33,188 nt of DNA from Blastocatellia bacterium (GTDB lineage Bacteria; Acidobacteriota; Blastocatellia; Chloracidobacteriales; Chloracidobacteriaceae). Within the stretch, counting starts at the first letter, position 1. Each line of letters opens with the position of its first letter. The stretch lies in NCBI GenBank assembly GCA_019695185.1, contig JAIBAN010000087.1, positions 1 through 33,188 of the forward strand, given 5' to 3'. This document shows, one piece after another, positions 15,486 through 23,652 of this stretch. The position numbers and the translations under genes are program-made. Under the pieces are notes generated by a model. That model ran no database searches. It saw nothing but the letters and a program-made list of their open reading frames with translations, and was not told the origin of the DNA.

Positions 15486-18400
15486 ATGAAGCGAAGTGTC
15501 ATTTTGACAGGTTTCGGAATCTGGATTGTGCTTTGTTGCTTCTGGCAAAGGAGCACACCCGCACCTTGGGGACAGGTTCAGGCAGCAGGGGAAATTCCAA
15601 CGGGAGCCCCCAATTACCGGATTTACACGGACAAGGATGGGCTCCCCATCAACGGCCTTGAATGTTTGGCTTTGGACCGGAACGGTTATCTGTGGGTAGG
15701 CACGCAGGATGGCGCGGCTCAATACAATGGCCGTACCTGGAAGGTCGTGAACATGCCCAATCCGACCATTTCTAATTATGTTCGTACCATTGAGGTCGGA
15801 AACGACGGCGGTTTATGGTTTGGCACTTTGGGCGATGGGGTTGTTTCATACCAGGCTGGCCGTTGGCAGGTATTCAATCAATCCACCAGTAAAATCCCTG
15901 GCAATCGGGTGCGCGCCCTGCTTGAAACAAAGCTTTCCGGCAGAGAACCTGCGCTGTGGGTGGGAACCGATAAAGGGCTGGCTTGCCTGCTGAATGGAAC
16001 CTGGACCACGTTCACCCCGGCCAATTCAGGATTGCCGCATCTCAGTATTCAGGCATTGGTCAGCATGGCGGACCGGACTGGAAAAGAATGGTTATGGGTC
16101 GGCACTGATGACGGTTTGGCCCGGTTTGACGGAATGCAATGGGAAACCCTGACCGCCGAAACCCTGGGGCTGCCCCATAATCAAATCCGCTGCCTGCTGG
16201 CCACCCGGTCCCACACCGGGAATCTGGTGCTGTGGATGGGGCGGAACAATGGCGGATTGGTCAGGCTGGAGGAGTTGCAACCACCCGACAGAAGTGCAAA
16301 GCCGCTTCTGCCCGATGGTTCCGCCTTTCAGGTTTCAGCGCCTGGAAGCTATGCGGTCACCAGTTTTGATACGACAAATTCGCCTTTGCCAGTGGATTCT
16401 GTGCGGGTGTTGGGATTGAACGGACAGACCGCCGGAACGCCGGTCATTTGGATTGGGACGGAAGGCGGGGGACTGGTTCGACTGGAAGAACTCCCTGTAA
16501 AGAACAGTCCTGGGAGTCCTGGGAGTCCTGGGAGTCCTGGGAGTCAAAATCCGGCTTCCGGATTCAAAACTCAAAATGAACAACTCAAACCCCCTCCTTT
16601 GCCTGTTGGGACTCCCAAGACTCTCAAGACTCCCAAGGCTCCCAAGACTCTTCCCGACTCCGACCGGTGGAAATGGACCGTTTACAATACCCGCAATTCA
16701 AATCTGTCGAGCAATGTGCTGCGCTGTTTTTTGGAAATTCCGGCGGAGACCGGGCACCCGCTATTGCTGATTGGTACGAACAGCGGCGGTTTGGTGCGCT
16801 TTGAGGAACATGGCTGGAAAACCATGACCGCTTATAACTCGGAACTGCCGGACAACTGTGTGTTCAGCATTCTGGAAACAAACGGGACCGACCATCAGCC
16901 GGTCTTCTGGCTTGGCACCAACGGTGGCGGTTTGGCCCGGCTGGAACGGGGAGCCTGGACCACCTACAACACCAAAAATTCAAAACTGCTCAATAATGTT
17001 GTGCTGAGTCTTGCTCCGGCTTTTCCCACCGGGGTTTGGGTTGGCACCCAGCAGGGATTATTCCGGCTTGAGGAAAACCACTGGGCCATGGTTGTACCTC
17101 CTGCCGCATTGGACATGCGGGTGTACAGTCTGTTGGAAACTGTTTCCGGCACCGGCCAGCGAGGGCTTTGGGTAGGGACGGCCAGTTCCGGGCTGGGGCG
17201 TTATGAAAACGGAGCATGGCGCATTTTCACTCCGGCCAGCTCGCCGTTGCCTCATCCTTCCATTCTGAGTTTATGCCAAACCGTTTCTTCGGATGGACGC
17301 CAGACGCTCTGGATTGGCACCAACGGCGGAGGCGTGGCAGCCCTCACCACGGATGCCAACGGGGCTGAAACCTGGGAGGTTTTCGACCCGCAGAACTCGG
17401 CTTTGCAAAACCGCTCCGTATTTGCCTTACAGGAAATCCGGGCAGGGGACGGCACCCGCTGGCTCTGGGCTGGAACTCAGGGCGGCGGTGCCTTCCGGCT
17501 GCGGTTGGATGCTCCGGTTCGGCAGTGGCTTCCGGTTTCATCTGCTTTGGCCACCACGCTTCCCAACCAGACCGTGTACCAGATTCGCCAGGACCGCCAA
17601 GGCCGGATTTACCTTTTTACCAACAAGGGAATTGCCTGTCTGTTGCCACGTTCGCGCAGTACCGAACAGGCGCTTGAATTTGATGTCCAGCGTTTTACCA
17701 CCGAAGACGGGCTGCCTGGCAATGAATGCAACGCCGGGGCTTCATTAGTGGACAGCCGGGGCTTTGTCTGGGGCGGAACCGTAGCCGGAGTTGGTATTTT
17801 GGACCCCAACCAGTTATTGACTGACACTACTCCGAAACCGCTCCGACTGGAGCGGGTTGCCCTGCACGGAAACCCCATCTTCACGCCTTCGGGCAGCTCC
17901 TTTGCCCATGCGGAAAACAGTTTTACCTTTGAGTTTGCCCTGCTCAGTTACTTTCGTGAAACGGATACACAGTACCGCTTTCAATTGGAAGGATTTGATG
18001 CGGCACTTTCGCCCTGGACTTCAATGCCCACCAAGGAATACACCAATCTGGGCGAAGGGCATTATATTTTCAAAGTTTGGGGGCGCGATTACGCCGGGAA
18101 CGAGTCCGGCCCGGTGGAATTTGCCTTTGAGGTCCGCCCGGCTCCGTGGCGGACGTGGTGGGCTTACGGGTTTTATCTGCTATTCATTGGCGGCAGCGTC
18201 TGGAGCGGATTCCGTTGGCGGTTGAACCGGTTGAAACGCAGCAACCTCATGCTGGAACACAAAATTGCCGAGCGGACGGCTGAACTGGCCCAGGCCATGG
18301 CGGAAACCGCCACCAAAAACGAACAATTGCAAGTTGCCCACAGCCGGATGCAGGCGGCCAAAGAAGAAGTTGAAAGCAAAAACCAGCAACTGGACCAGAA

Positions 18401-19523
18401 AATCAGCGAACTGGCCAAAAAGAACGAAGAATTGAATGCCTCCCAGCGGCAGGCCGACCGGATTTTCTCAGCCTTTGCCACCGCCTTGCCGGGAACGGTG
18501 CTGGATGGCAAGTACCGGCTTGACAAAATGATTGGAACCGGCGGCTTTGGCGCGGTTTTCAAAGGGACGCACCTGCAATTGAACCGCCCGATTGCCGTCA
18601 AAGTGTTTCGCCCGACACCGGGCAATGACTCGCCGGAAGGCATGGAACGCTTCCGCCGCGAAGGTGTTTCGGCCTGTCGGGTCAACCATCCGAATGCGGT
18701 CCAGGTGTTTGATTCCGGCGTCTCAAAAGAAGGCATCGCCTATCTGGTGATGGAATTGCTGGAAGGTCATTCGCTGGCTGCCGAAATCCGGCGGAAGGGC
18801 CGGCTTTCCCTGAGGCGTTGCGCTGCCATTATGATTCCGGCCTGCAACGTACTGGCCGAAGTCCATGCCGCAGGCATCATCCACCGTGACATCAAGCCCG
18901 ACAATATTTTCCTCCACCAGGGCAAGGAAGGTGAAACCGTCAAAGTCGTGGATTTTGGAATTGCCAAATTAGTAGGGGAAAATGGGGAAAACGTGCGGAT
19001 GGATTTAACCGCCACGGGCGGCTTGGTAGGCACCCCAACCTATATGTCACCGGAGCGGTTGCGCTGTCAGTCCTACGACCAAAGCGCGGATGTTTATAGC
19101 CTGAGCGTGACTATCTATGAAATGGTCGCAGGAATCGCACCGTTTCAGTTTACCTCCGGAAATTTGTTCGATTTCATTATTCGCCGTCTTGCCAAACCGC
19201 CAGCCCCGTTGCGAACCTTTGCCCCGCATGTGCCGGAATCACTCGAAGCGCTCGTGATGCAAACCCTGACCGGTGCGCCCGCCAGCCGTCCGACAGTGCT
19301 GGACCTGGAGAACGCCTTCCAGATGCTGCTGGCTGAATGCCCCGCCGAAGTGCTTGATTATGAAGGGGAGCGCCGCAACCGGGTTGAAGACACATCGGAA
19401 ATGCCAACCGCCAATCAATCCAAAGTTGAAGATTTGGTGACCGACGAATTTTTGCTTTCGCTGGAAACCGGTGATACTCAGGCCGAAACCGCTGAGACGC
19501 TGCGGGCCGATACCCGTTCGTGA
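15486..19523 (+). CDS. Membrane Ser/Thr kinase with Reg_prop propeller and Y_Y_Y sensor
   Basis: 1,345 residues from ATG 15486. A signal peptide (SVILTGFGIWIVLCCFW) leads to about 14 propeller blades of the Reg_prop type, each with a motif like LWVGTDDGLARFDG or IWIGTEGGGLVRLEE, up to about residue 810. A Y_Y_Y-like domain follows (YRFQLEGFD, YIFKVWGRDYAGN), one transmembrane helix near 890-910, and a coiled coil rich in Lys/Gln/Glu to about 1000. The kinase domain spans about 1006-1285: GTGGFG loop at 1016, K1039 in AVKVF, HRD at 1133-1135, DFG at 1156-1158, GTPTYMSPE. All catalytic residues are intact. The propeller and Y_Y_Y layout is that of HTCS sensors, normally tied to histidine kinases. 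A repeat element interrupts the propeller at about 339-395. The targets are unknown. Confidence 0.92.
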   Translation: MKRSVILTGFGIWIVLCCFWQRSTPAPWGQVQAAGEIPTGAPNYRIYTDKDGLPINGLECLALDRNGYLWVGTQDGAAQYNGRTWKVVNMPNPTISNYVRTIEVGNDGGLWFGTLGDGVVSYQAGRWQVFNQSTSKIPGNRVRALLETKLSGREPALWVGTDKGLACLLNGTWTTFTPANSGLPHLSIQALVSMADRTGKEWLWVGTDDGLARFDGMQWETLTAETLGLPHNQIRCLLATRSHTGNLVLWMGRNNGGLVRLEELQPPDRSAKPLLPDGSAFQVSAPGSYAVTSFDTTNSPLPVDSVRVLGLNGQTAGTPVIWIGTEGGGLVRLEELPVKNSPGSPGSPGSPGSQNPASGFKTQNEQLKPPPLPVGTPKTLKTPKAPKTLPDSDRWKWTVYNTRNSNLSSNVLRCFLEIPAETGHPLLLIGTNSGGLVRFEEHGWKTMTAYNSELPDNCVFSILETNGTDHQPVFWLGTNGGGLARLERGAWTTYNTKNSKLLNNVVLSLAPAFPTGVWVGTQQGLFRLEENHWAMVVPPAALDMRVYSLLETVSGTGQRGLWVGTASSGLGRYENGAWRIFTPASSPLPHPSILSLCQTVSSDGRQTLWIGTNGGGVAALTTDANGAETWEVFDPQNSALQNRSVFALQEIRAGDGTRWLWAGTQGGGAFRLRLDAPVRQWLPVSSALATTLPNQTVYQIRQDRQGRIYLFTNKGIACLLPRSRSTEQALEFDVQRFTTEDGLPGNECNAGASLVDSRGFVWGGTVAGVGILDPNQLLTDTTPKPLRLERVALHGNPIFTPSGSSFAHAENSFTFEFALLSYFRETDTQYRFQLEGFDAALSPWTSMPTKEYTNLGEGHYIFKVWGRDYAGNESGPVEFAFEVRPAPWRTWWAYGFYLLFIGGSVWSGFRWRLNRLKRSNLMLEHKIAERTAELAQAMAETATKNEQLQVAHSRMQAAKEEVESKNQQLDQKISELAKKNEELNASQRQADRIFSAFATALPGTVLDGKYRLDKMIGTGGFGAVFKGTHLQLNRPIAVKVFRPTPGNDSPEGMERFRREGVSACRVNHPNAVQVFDSGVSKEGIAYLVMELLEGHSLAAEIRRKGRLSLRRCAAIMIPACNVLAEVHAAGIIHRDIKPDNIFLHQGKEGETVKVVDFGIAKLVGENGENVRMDLTATGGLVGTPTYMSPERLRCQSYDQSADVYSLSVTIYEMVAGIAPFQFTSGNLFDFIIRRLAKPPAPLRTFAPHVPESLEALVMQTLTGAPASRPTVLDLENAFQMLLAECPAEVLDYEGERRNRVEDTSEMPTANQSKVEDLVTDEFLLSLETGDTQAETAETLRADTRS
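16506..16652. repeat. In-frame copy of the paired 9-bp element inside the kinase gene
   Basis: Arm one at 16506-16545 is AGTCCTGGG repeated four times and encodes Ser-Pro-Gly repeats. Arm two at 16608-16652 is CTCCCAAGA-type units encoding Thr-Pro/Leu-Lys and Ala-Pro-Lys repeats. Loop about 62 nt. The unit is one base from the CTTGGGAGT unit of the intergenic copies. The period of 9 keeps the frame open. It lies between two propeller blades where neighbouring blades run straight from the LVRLEE strand to a W-x-T-Y-N-T strand. Confidence 0.93.
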
Positions 19524-19547
19524 GAGTGTGTTTGGAAATTCAAAAAA

Positions 19548-19576
19548 TGTGGCGCGATTTGTCTAATCGCGCCACA
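19548..19576. terminator. Hairpin terminator downstream of the propeller kinase
   Basis: TGTGGCGCGATT at 19548-19559 pairs perfectly with AATCGCGCCACA at 19565-19576: a 12-bp stem with a 5-nt loop. Six A residues precede the stem, which serve as the T-run for the minus-strand genes; on the plus strand only ATTCCCTT follows. It lies 24 nt after the kinase stop in a convergent gap, so it may serve both directions. Confidence 0.75.
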
Positions 19577-19638
19577 ATTCCCTTGGGTGTTATCTGAAAT
19601 CGCAGGAGTTGGGTCCTGAAGGGGGGGGGCAGGGAAAT

Positions 19639-19793
19639 TCAGGCCGGACGCTGTTCGAGGGCGGTTACCCGTTCTTCCAGTTCAGCCATCTGTTCACGGC
19701 TCGCTTTGACATGTTGGCTGGTTTCCAAAACCGCCTGGAAGTCTCCTTCGCACTTCCCTTGAACTGCGCGGATAGGGCTTGTTCATCCACCAT
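19639..19793 (-). pseudogene. Small coiled-coil ORF broken by a frameshift
   Basis: An ATG at 19793-19791 overlaps the nnr stop by one base (TAATG), a classic coupled start. It reads MVDEQALSAQFKGSAKE. After GAG near 19743 the frame becomes poor, while the -1 frame continues FQAVLETSQHVKASREQ, then MAELEERVTALEQRPA, and a TGA at 19641-19639. Joined, the two halves give about 51 residues with a clean amphipathic heptad helix. The length of 155 nt is not a multiple of three. Either a base was lost or miscalled, or the gene is decaying. The family is not recognised. Confidence 0.55.
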
Positions 19794-21418
19794 TATAACA
19801 TCGGTTCGAACTCCAGAAAGGCTTCGTGGAGGCGGTTGGTGATGTCGGAAGCCATCAGTGCCCGTTGGCCAAAGGCGGTCGAGGCTTTATCTCCGGCCAA
19901 ACCGTGCAGGTAGACAGCCGACAACGTTGCCTCCAGCGGGGAGGCCGGGGTTTGGGCCAACATGCCCGCCACCACGCCGGTCAGCACATCGCCTGAACCG
20001 GCGGTTCCCATGCCGGGGTTTCCGGTTGGATTGATATAGACTTCGCCATCCGGTCCGGCAATCAACGTCCGATGACCTTTGAGCACGACATACAGCCCAT
20101 TGTTTTTGGCCAGGGCACGGGCGCAGGAATCGCGGTTCCGAAGCAGTGTTTTGGTGGAGAGCCCGGTCAGGCGACACATTTCGCCGGGATGCGGTGTCAG
20201 AATGATGGGCCGTTCGGGGGAACCTTTGAGGCTTTCGGGCCAGGGGGAAAGCGCGTTCAAGCCATCGGCGTCAATCACAATCGGCTTGGTGGACCGCTCG
20301 ATGACATCGTAAATGAATTTCTTGGTGGTGTCCTCTCCTGCCGTCAATCCCGGACCAATGGCCAGGACGGTCCGTTCCGCCAGCATCTCCAGCACGGGTT
20401 CGACAGCCTGTTCGGAAAAAGCTCCTTTTTCGGTTTCAACCATGCCGAGGGTCATCATCTCCGGCACGCCGTTGGCCACTAGAAAATGCTGGGCGGAACG
20501 AGGGGTGACCACTGTCACCAGTCCGGCTCCGGCCCGCAGGACCGCCAACGCAGTCAAGGCCGCAGCCCCGGTCTTCCCGCGCGAACCGGCAGCCACCAGG
20601 ACATGCCCGACGGTTCCTTTGTGGGCTCCCGGAGGCCGCCGCGAAGCCCGCAGCATTTTGGCCACATCCGCTTTTTCAATCAGGCTGAGTTGGGATTTAT
20701 GGTCGCCAGCGGTTTTCAGCAGGTGGCGCGGCGAACCAATCGGCACCACCACCAGTTTTCCGTTGTGGTCGCAGGCCGGTGGTAAAACGTTGGCCGGCTT
20801 GGCGGCGGTAAAGGTGACGGTTAAATCCGCTTCGACGCAGGGACCGATGCGATTGGCCTGGTCGGCGGCCAGCCCTGAAGGAATATCCAGCGAACAAACC
20901 GGAATCGGATTGAAGCGGTCGGACCTGCGCGAATTGAGAAAGGCAATCACATCTTCAAACATTCCGCTCAGGCCACGTTTGAGGCCGGTTCCAAACAGGG
21001 CGTCCACATGCAGCGCCACCGGTTCGCCTGCCGGTTTGACGGCGTTTGAAAAATCCTCGATGGAGATGATTTCCTTGAAACCGATGCGGCGCGGCTCAAC
21101 TTCGGACAGATGGAAAATCATGTCAATGTTGGCGCGGGCATCACCTCTGGTCACTTCCCGTTTCCCAAAGAGAAGCACTTCAACCAGTGCCCCGCGCATC
21201 CATAACTGGCGCGCCACGGCAGCCCCATCGCCACCGTTGTTGCCCTTGCCACAAAAGAGCCGGACCCGTTTTCCTTCCATTGGGCCAAACTGCCGCTCTA
21301 TTTCAATGGTGGAGCGGACAGCCGCATTTTCCATTAAAATCAGGCTCTTTATCGCATATTTTTCACTGGTCAGATGGTCAACTTCCGAAATGTGCGCAGC
21401 AGTCTGGATGTGCAGCAT
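19793..21418 (-). CDS. nnr: Bifunctional NAD(P)H-hydrate epimerase/dehydratase
   Basis: 541 residues, the fused form. Repairs NADHX and NADPHX: the N-terminal half (NnrE, YjeF_N) epimerises the hydrates, the C-terminal half (NnrD) dehydrates the S form using ADP or ATP. In the N-half, FCGKGNNGGDGAAVAR (about 56-71) is the nucleotide site and DALFGTGLKRG and CSLDIPSGL complete the fold. In the C-half, HKGTVGHVLVAAGS begins near 266, followed by AIGPGL, IVIDADGLNAL, LTPHPGEM and GNPGMGTAGSGDVLTG, the ribokinase-like phosphate loop. A GGGGG-type ribosome site precedes the ATG. It sits downstream of panC and is coupled to the small broken ORF. Confidence 0.97.
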   Translation of the reverse strand: MLHIQTAAHISEVDHLTSEKYAIKSLILMENAAVRSTIEIERQFGPMEGKRVRLFCGKGNNGGDGAAVARQLWMRGALVEVLLFGKREVTRGDARANIDMIFHLSEVEPRRIGFKEIISIEDFSNAVKPAGEPVALHVDALFGTGLKRGLSGMFEDVIAFLNSRRSDRFNPIPVCSLDIPSGLAADQANRIGPCVEADLTVTFTAAKPANVLPPACDHNGKLVVVPIGSPRHLLKTAGDHKSQLSLIEKADVAKMLRASRRPPGAHKGTVGHVLVAAGSRGKTGAAALTALAVLRAGAGLVTVVTPRSAQHFLVANGVPEMMTLGMVETEKGAFSEQAVEPVLEMLAERTVLAIGPGLTAGEDTTKKFIYDVIERSTKPIVIDADGLNALSPWPESLKGSPERPIILTPHPGEMCRLTGLSTKTLLRNRDSCARALAKNNGLYVVLKGHRTLIAGPDGEVYINPTGNPGMGTAGSGDVLTGVVAGMLAQTPASPLEATLSAVYLHGLAGDKASTAFGQRALMASDITNRLHEAFLEFEPML

Positions 21419-21430
21419 AGGACCCCCTGG

Positions 21431-21577
21431 AGAGTTTTGAGTTTTGGGTTTTGCGTTATTCGAGCGAAGTTTAATTTAGGACAAGGATGGGACGCGCCAC
21501 GACAAAGTGACCGATTTCACTTATTCCTGCAACAAAAAACAACGCAAAACGCAAAACGCAAAACGCAAAACTCAAAA
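21431..21577. repeat. Paired inverted 7-bp arrays (unit AAAACGC) downstream of panC
   Basis: Arm one at 21431-21460 is GTTTTGA, GTTTTGG, GTTTTGC with period 7. Arm two at 21539-21577 is CAAAACG repeated four to five times, then CAAAACTCAAAA. The arms pair with few mismatches; loop about 78 nt. In the panC direction the array begins about 9 nt after the stop and reads GTTTTGC, G/T-rich. Arm one ends 12 nt before the nnr ATG. Confidence 0.88.
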
Positions 21578-21585
21578 TGGCGGGT

Positions 21586-22449
21586 TCAGCTTTCGGTTTC
21601 GGGTTTCAGAATCAGGTTGTCAATCAGGCGGGTGGTGCCCACAAAGACTGCCAGAGCGACCAGGGCCGGGTCTTCCTCGTCAAGTTCAACCAGAAACTCA
21701 AGCGAATCAACATCGGCAATGGCCACATAGTCAATGCGGGCCAGCGGTTCTTTTTCAATCAGTTCGCGGATGGCTGTGATGAGTTTTGAGACCTGCCGTT
21801 CGCCTTCCTGATAAAGCTGTCGGCAGAGTTGCAGGCTGCGGGACAGAACACGGGCAGCCTGTCGTTCCTCCGGACTGAGGTACTGATTGCGTGAAGAGAG
21901 TGCCAATCCGTCCGACTCACGGACGGTCGGACAAACCACCACCTCCGTATCCATGCAGAGGTCACGCACCATCCGGCGAATGATGATGGTCTGTTGGGCG
22001 TCCTTTTGGCCGAAAAAAGCGTAATCCGGCGCAATCACATTGAAGAGTTTATTGACGATGGTGGTGACACCTCGGAAATGTCCGGGGCGGCTGCTTCCGC
22101 AGAGCCGTTTGTCGAGTCCTTCGGTGGCCACGTAGGTCACGAAATCCTCCGGGTACATTTCGTCAATGTTGGGCGCAAACAGGTAATCCACCCCTTTATT
22201 GGCAATCAATTCGGCATCACGGGCAAGGTCACGCGGATAAACCTCGAAATCTTCGCTGGGGCCGAATTGAATCGGGTTGACGAAAATCGAAACAATGACT
22301 GTGTCAGCCATTTGCTGCGCCCGCCGAATCAGGCTCAGGTGCCCTTCGTGCAGTGCGCCCATGGTTGGAACAAAACCGATGGAACGGCCATCGCGGCGGA
22401 GCTTGCGCGCCACCGTCTTCATGCGGGGAACTCGGTTGATGATTTCCAT
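21586..22449 (-). CDS. panC: Pantoate-beta-alanine ligase
   Basis: 287 residues, normal for the family. Joins pantoate and beta-alanine with ATP to make pantothenate, the precursor of coenzyme A. Family landmarks: GFVPTMGALHEGHLSLI (about 26-42) with the HxGH ATP motif, SIFVNPIQFGPSEDF, the RLCGSSRPGHFRGV loop, FFGQKDAQQ, and the KMSKS-like LSSRNQYLS. Follows panB in the same direction across a repeat-bearing gap of 193 bp, so whether one mRNA covers both depends on whether that element terminates transcription. No clear Shine-Dalgarno is visible. Confidence 0.98.
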   Translation of the reverse strand: MEIINRVPRMKTVARKLRRDGRSIGFVPTMGALHEGHLSLIRRAQQMADTVIVSIFVNPIQFGPSEDFEVYPRDLARDAELIANKGVDYLFAPNIDEMYPEDFVTYVATEGLDKRLCGSSRPGHFRGVTTIVNKLFNVIAPDYAFFGQKDAQQTIIIRRMVRDLCMDTEVVVCPTVRESDGLALSSRNQYLSPEERQAARVLSRSLQLCRQLYQEGERQVSKLITAIRELIEKEPLARIDYVAIADVDSLEFLVELDEEDPALVALAVFVGTTRLIDNLILKPETES

Positions 22450-22460
22450 AATAACAACAG

Positions 22461-22645
22461 GGTCCAGGGTTCAGGGTCCAGGGTCCAGGGTCCAGGGTCC
22501 AGGGTCCAGGGTCCAGGGTCCAGGGTTCCGAATGCTACAAAAATCGAGGTTTTGAATTGGCTTTCAATTCTCAATTCTCAATTCTCAATTCTCAATTCTC
22601 AATTCTCAATTACAAAAGCCATTGGACCCTGAACCCTGAACCCTA
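22461..22645. repeat. Nested inverted 7-bp arrays (CCAGGGT outside, CAATTCT inside)
   Basis: Outer arm one at 22461-22528 has about nine copies of CCAGGGT (one TCAGGGT). The matching outer arm at 22624-22645 is ACCCTGA repeated three times. Inside lies a second array, CAATTCT repeated six times at 22565-22611, preceded by TTGAATTGG at 22552-22560, a short complement. In the panB direction the stop TAG is part of the first unit (TTAGGGTTCAGGG). The two outer arms differ in length, suggesting unit-number change in one arm only. Confidence 0.9.
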
Positions 22646-23530
22646 AGAAGTGAATCCCACTCCGGATTTTTTAAGTTTGGCGGCGACTTCGCCGGGAAGG
22701 GAATAGGTTTCCTCCTGCGAAGGAAACGCCCCTGAGCGAACATCCGCTGCATAAGCTTTGAGGGCGTCTGAAATCGTGGTTTTCAGGTTGGCATATTCCC
22801 GCACGAACCTGGGAACATGACCAAAGTTCAGCCCCAGTGCATCGGCCAATACCAGAATCTGGCCGTCACACTGAGCACCGGCTCCGATACCAATTGTCGG
22901 AATTTCAATCCGCTCGGTAATCATGCGGGCAATTTCACCGGGAACACCTTCCAGCACCAGCGCAAAGGCTCCGGCTTTTTCCAGCATAACGGCATCTTCC
23001 AAAAGCTGTTTGGCGGTTTCAACTGTTTTGCCCTGGACTTTGTATCCACCCATTTTGTGGACTGATTGTGGTGTCAGCCCGATATGCCCCATGACCGGAA
23101 TTTCATTGTCCACCAGGCGTTCGATGAGCGGGGCGCGTTTGCGCCCGCCCTCCAGTTTGACCGCTTCGGCACCGCCTTCCTTGACAAACCGGACGGCTGC
23201 CGTGAGTGCTGCTTCGAGTCCGGTATGATAACTGCCAAAGGGCATATCACCGACAATTAAGGAACGTTTGGCTCCCCGCCGCACGGCGCGCGTACAAAAC
23301 AGCATGTCTTCCAGCGTGACAGCCAGCGTCGTGTCGTAACCCAGAACGACATTGGCCAGTGAATCACCCACCAGCAACACGTCAATTCCGGCTTCATCCA
23401 CCAGGCGAGCCGTAGGGTAGTCATAGGCGGTCAGGGCCGTGATTTTCTCTTTGGCGGCTTTTCGCTCCCGCAAGGTATGGACTGTGACTTTCTTACCCAG
23501 CGGTGTGTCATGTGTGGTTTGAATGCTCAT
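22643..23530 (-). CDS. panB: 3-methyl-2-oxobutanoate hydroxymethyltransferase
   Basis: 295 residues. Adds a hydroxymethyl group from 5,10-methylene-THF to ketoisovalerate, the first step to pantoate. Landmarks: ITALTAYDYPTARLVDEAGID, LLVGDSLANVVLGYDTT (metal-binding Asp), VGDMPFGSY, AVKLEGG, VMGHIGLTPQSVH, the Glu of ALVLEGVP, and PTIGIGAGAQCDGQILVLAD. All are intact. The last codon and TAG merge with the 7-bp array at 22624-22645. panD and panE are not in the window. Confidence 0.98.
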   Translation of the reverse strand: MSIQTTHDTPLGKKVTVHTLRERKAAKEKITALTAYDYPTARLVDEAGIDVLLVGDSLANVVLGYDTTLAVTLEDMLFCTRAVRRGAKRSLIVGDMPFGSYHTGLEAALTAAVRFVKEGGAEAVKLEGGRKRAPLIERLVDNEIPVMGHIGLTPQSVHKMGGYKVQGKTVETAKQLLEDAVMLEKAGAFALVLEGVPGEIARMITERIEIPTIGIGAGAQCDGQILVLADALGLNFGHVPRFVREYANLKTTISDALKAYAADVRSGAFPSQEETYSLPGEVAAKLKKSGVGFTS

Positions 23531-23542
23531 AATTTTTTAGCG

Positions 23543-23652
23543 ATGAGGACTGAGGACTGAGGAACAGTGCTTTCACTTTCAAAGTATGGCCGTAAAAAAT
23601 TACATTTCCGGTTGAGAACGTTTGAAACTCAGTCCTCAGTTCTCAGTCCTCA
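23543..23652. repeat. Paired inverted 7-bp arrays (unit AGGACTG) downstream of the HD gene
   Basis: Arm one at 23543-23563 is TGAGGAC repeated. Arm two at 23628-23652 is CTCAGTCCTCAGTTCTCAGT and beyond. Loop about 64 nt. The stop codon of the HD-domain gene is part of arm two: its last residues (LED) and TGA are read from GAGGACTGA on the minus strand. Same unit as the elements at 5011, 10274 and 13323. Confidence 0.9.

Noticed and set aside
19735..19750. Programmed -1 frameshift site
   Set aside because: An internal AAGGAG is present but no slippery X-XXY-YYZ heptamer or downstream structure was seen; a base loss is simpler.
20313..21440. 375-codon open frame on the plus strand
   Set aside because: It is the antisense shadow of nnr, whose protein matches the family along its full length; the plus-strand product is Ser/Arg-rich with no family pattern.
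22461..22645. Possible CRISPR array
   Set aside because: The units are 7 bp and contiguous, with no spacers of regular length and no cas genes.
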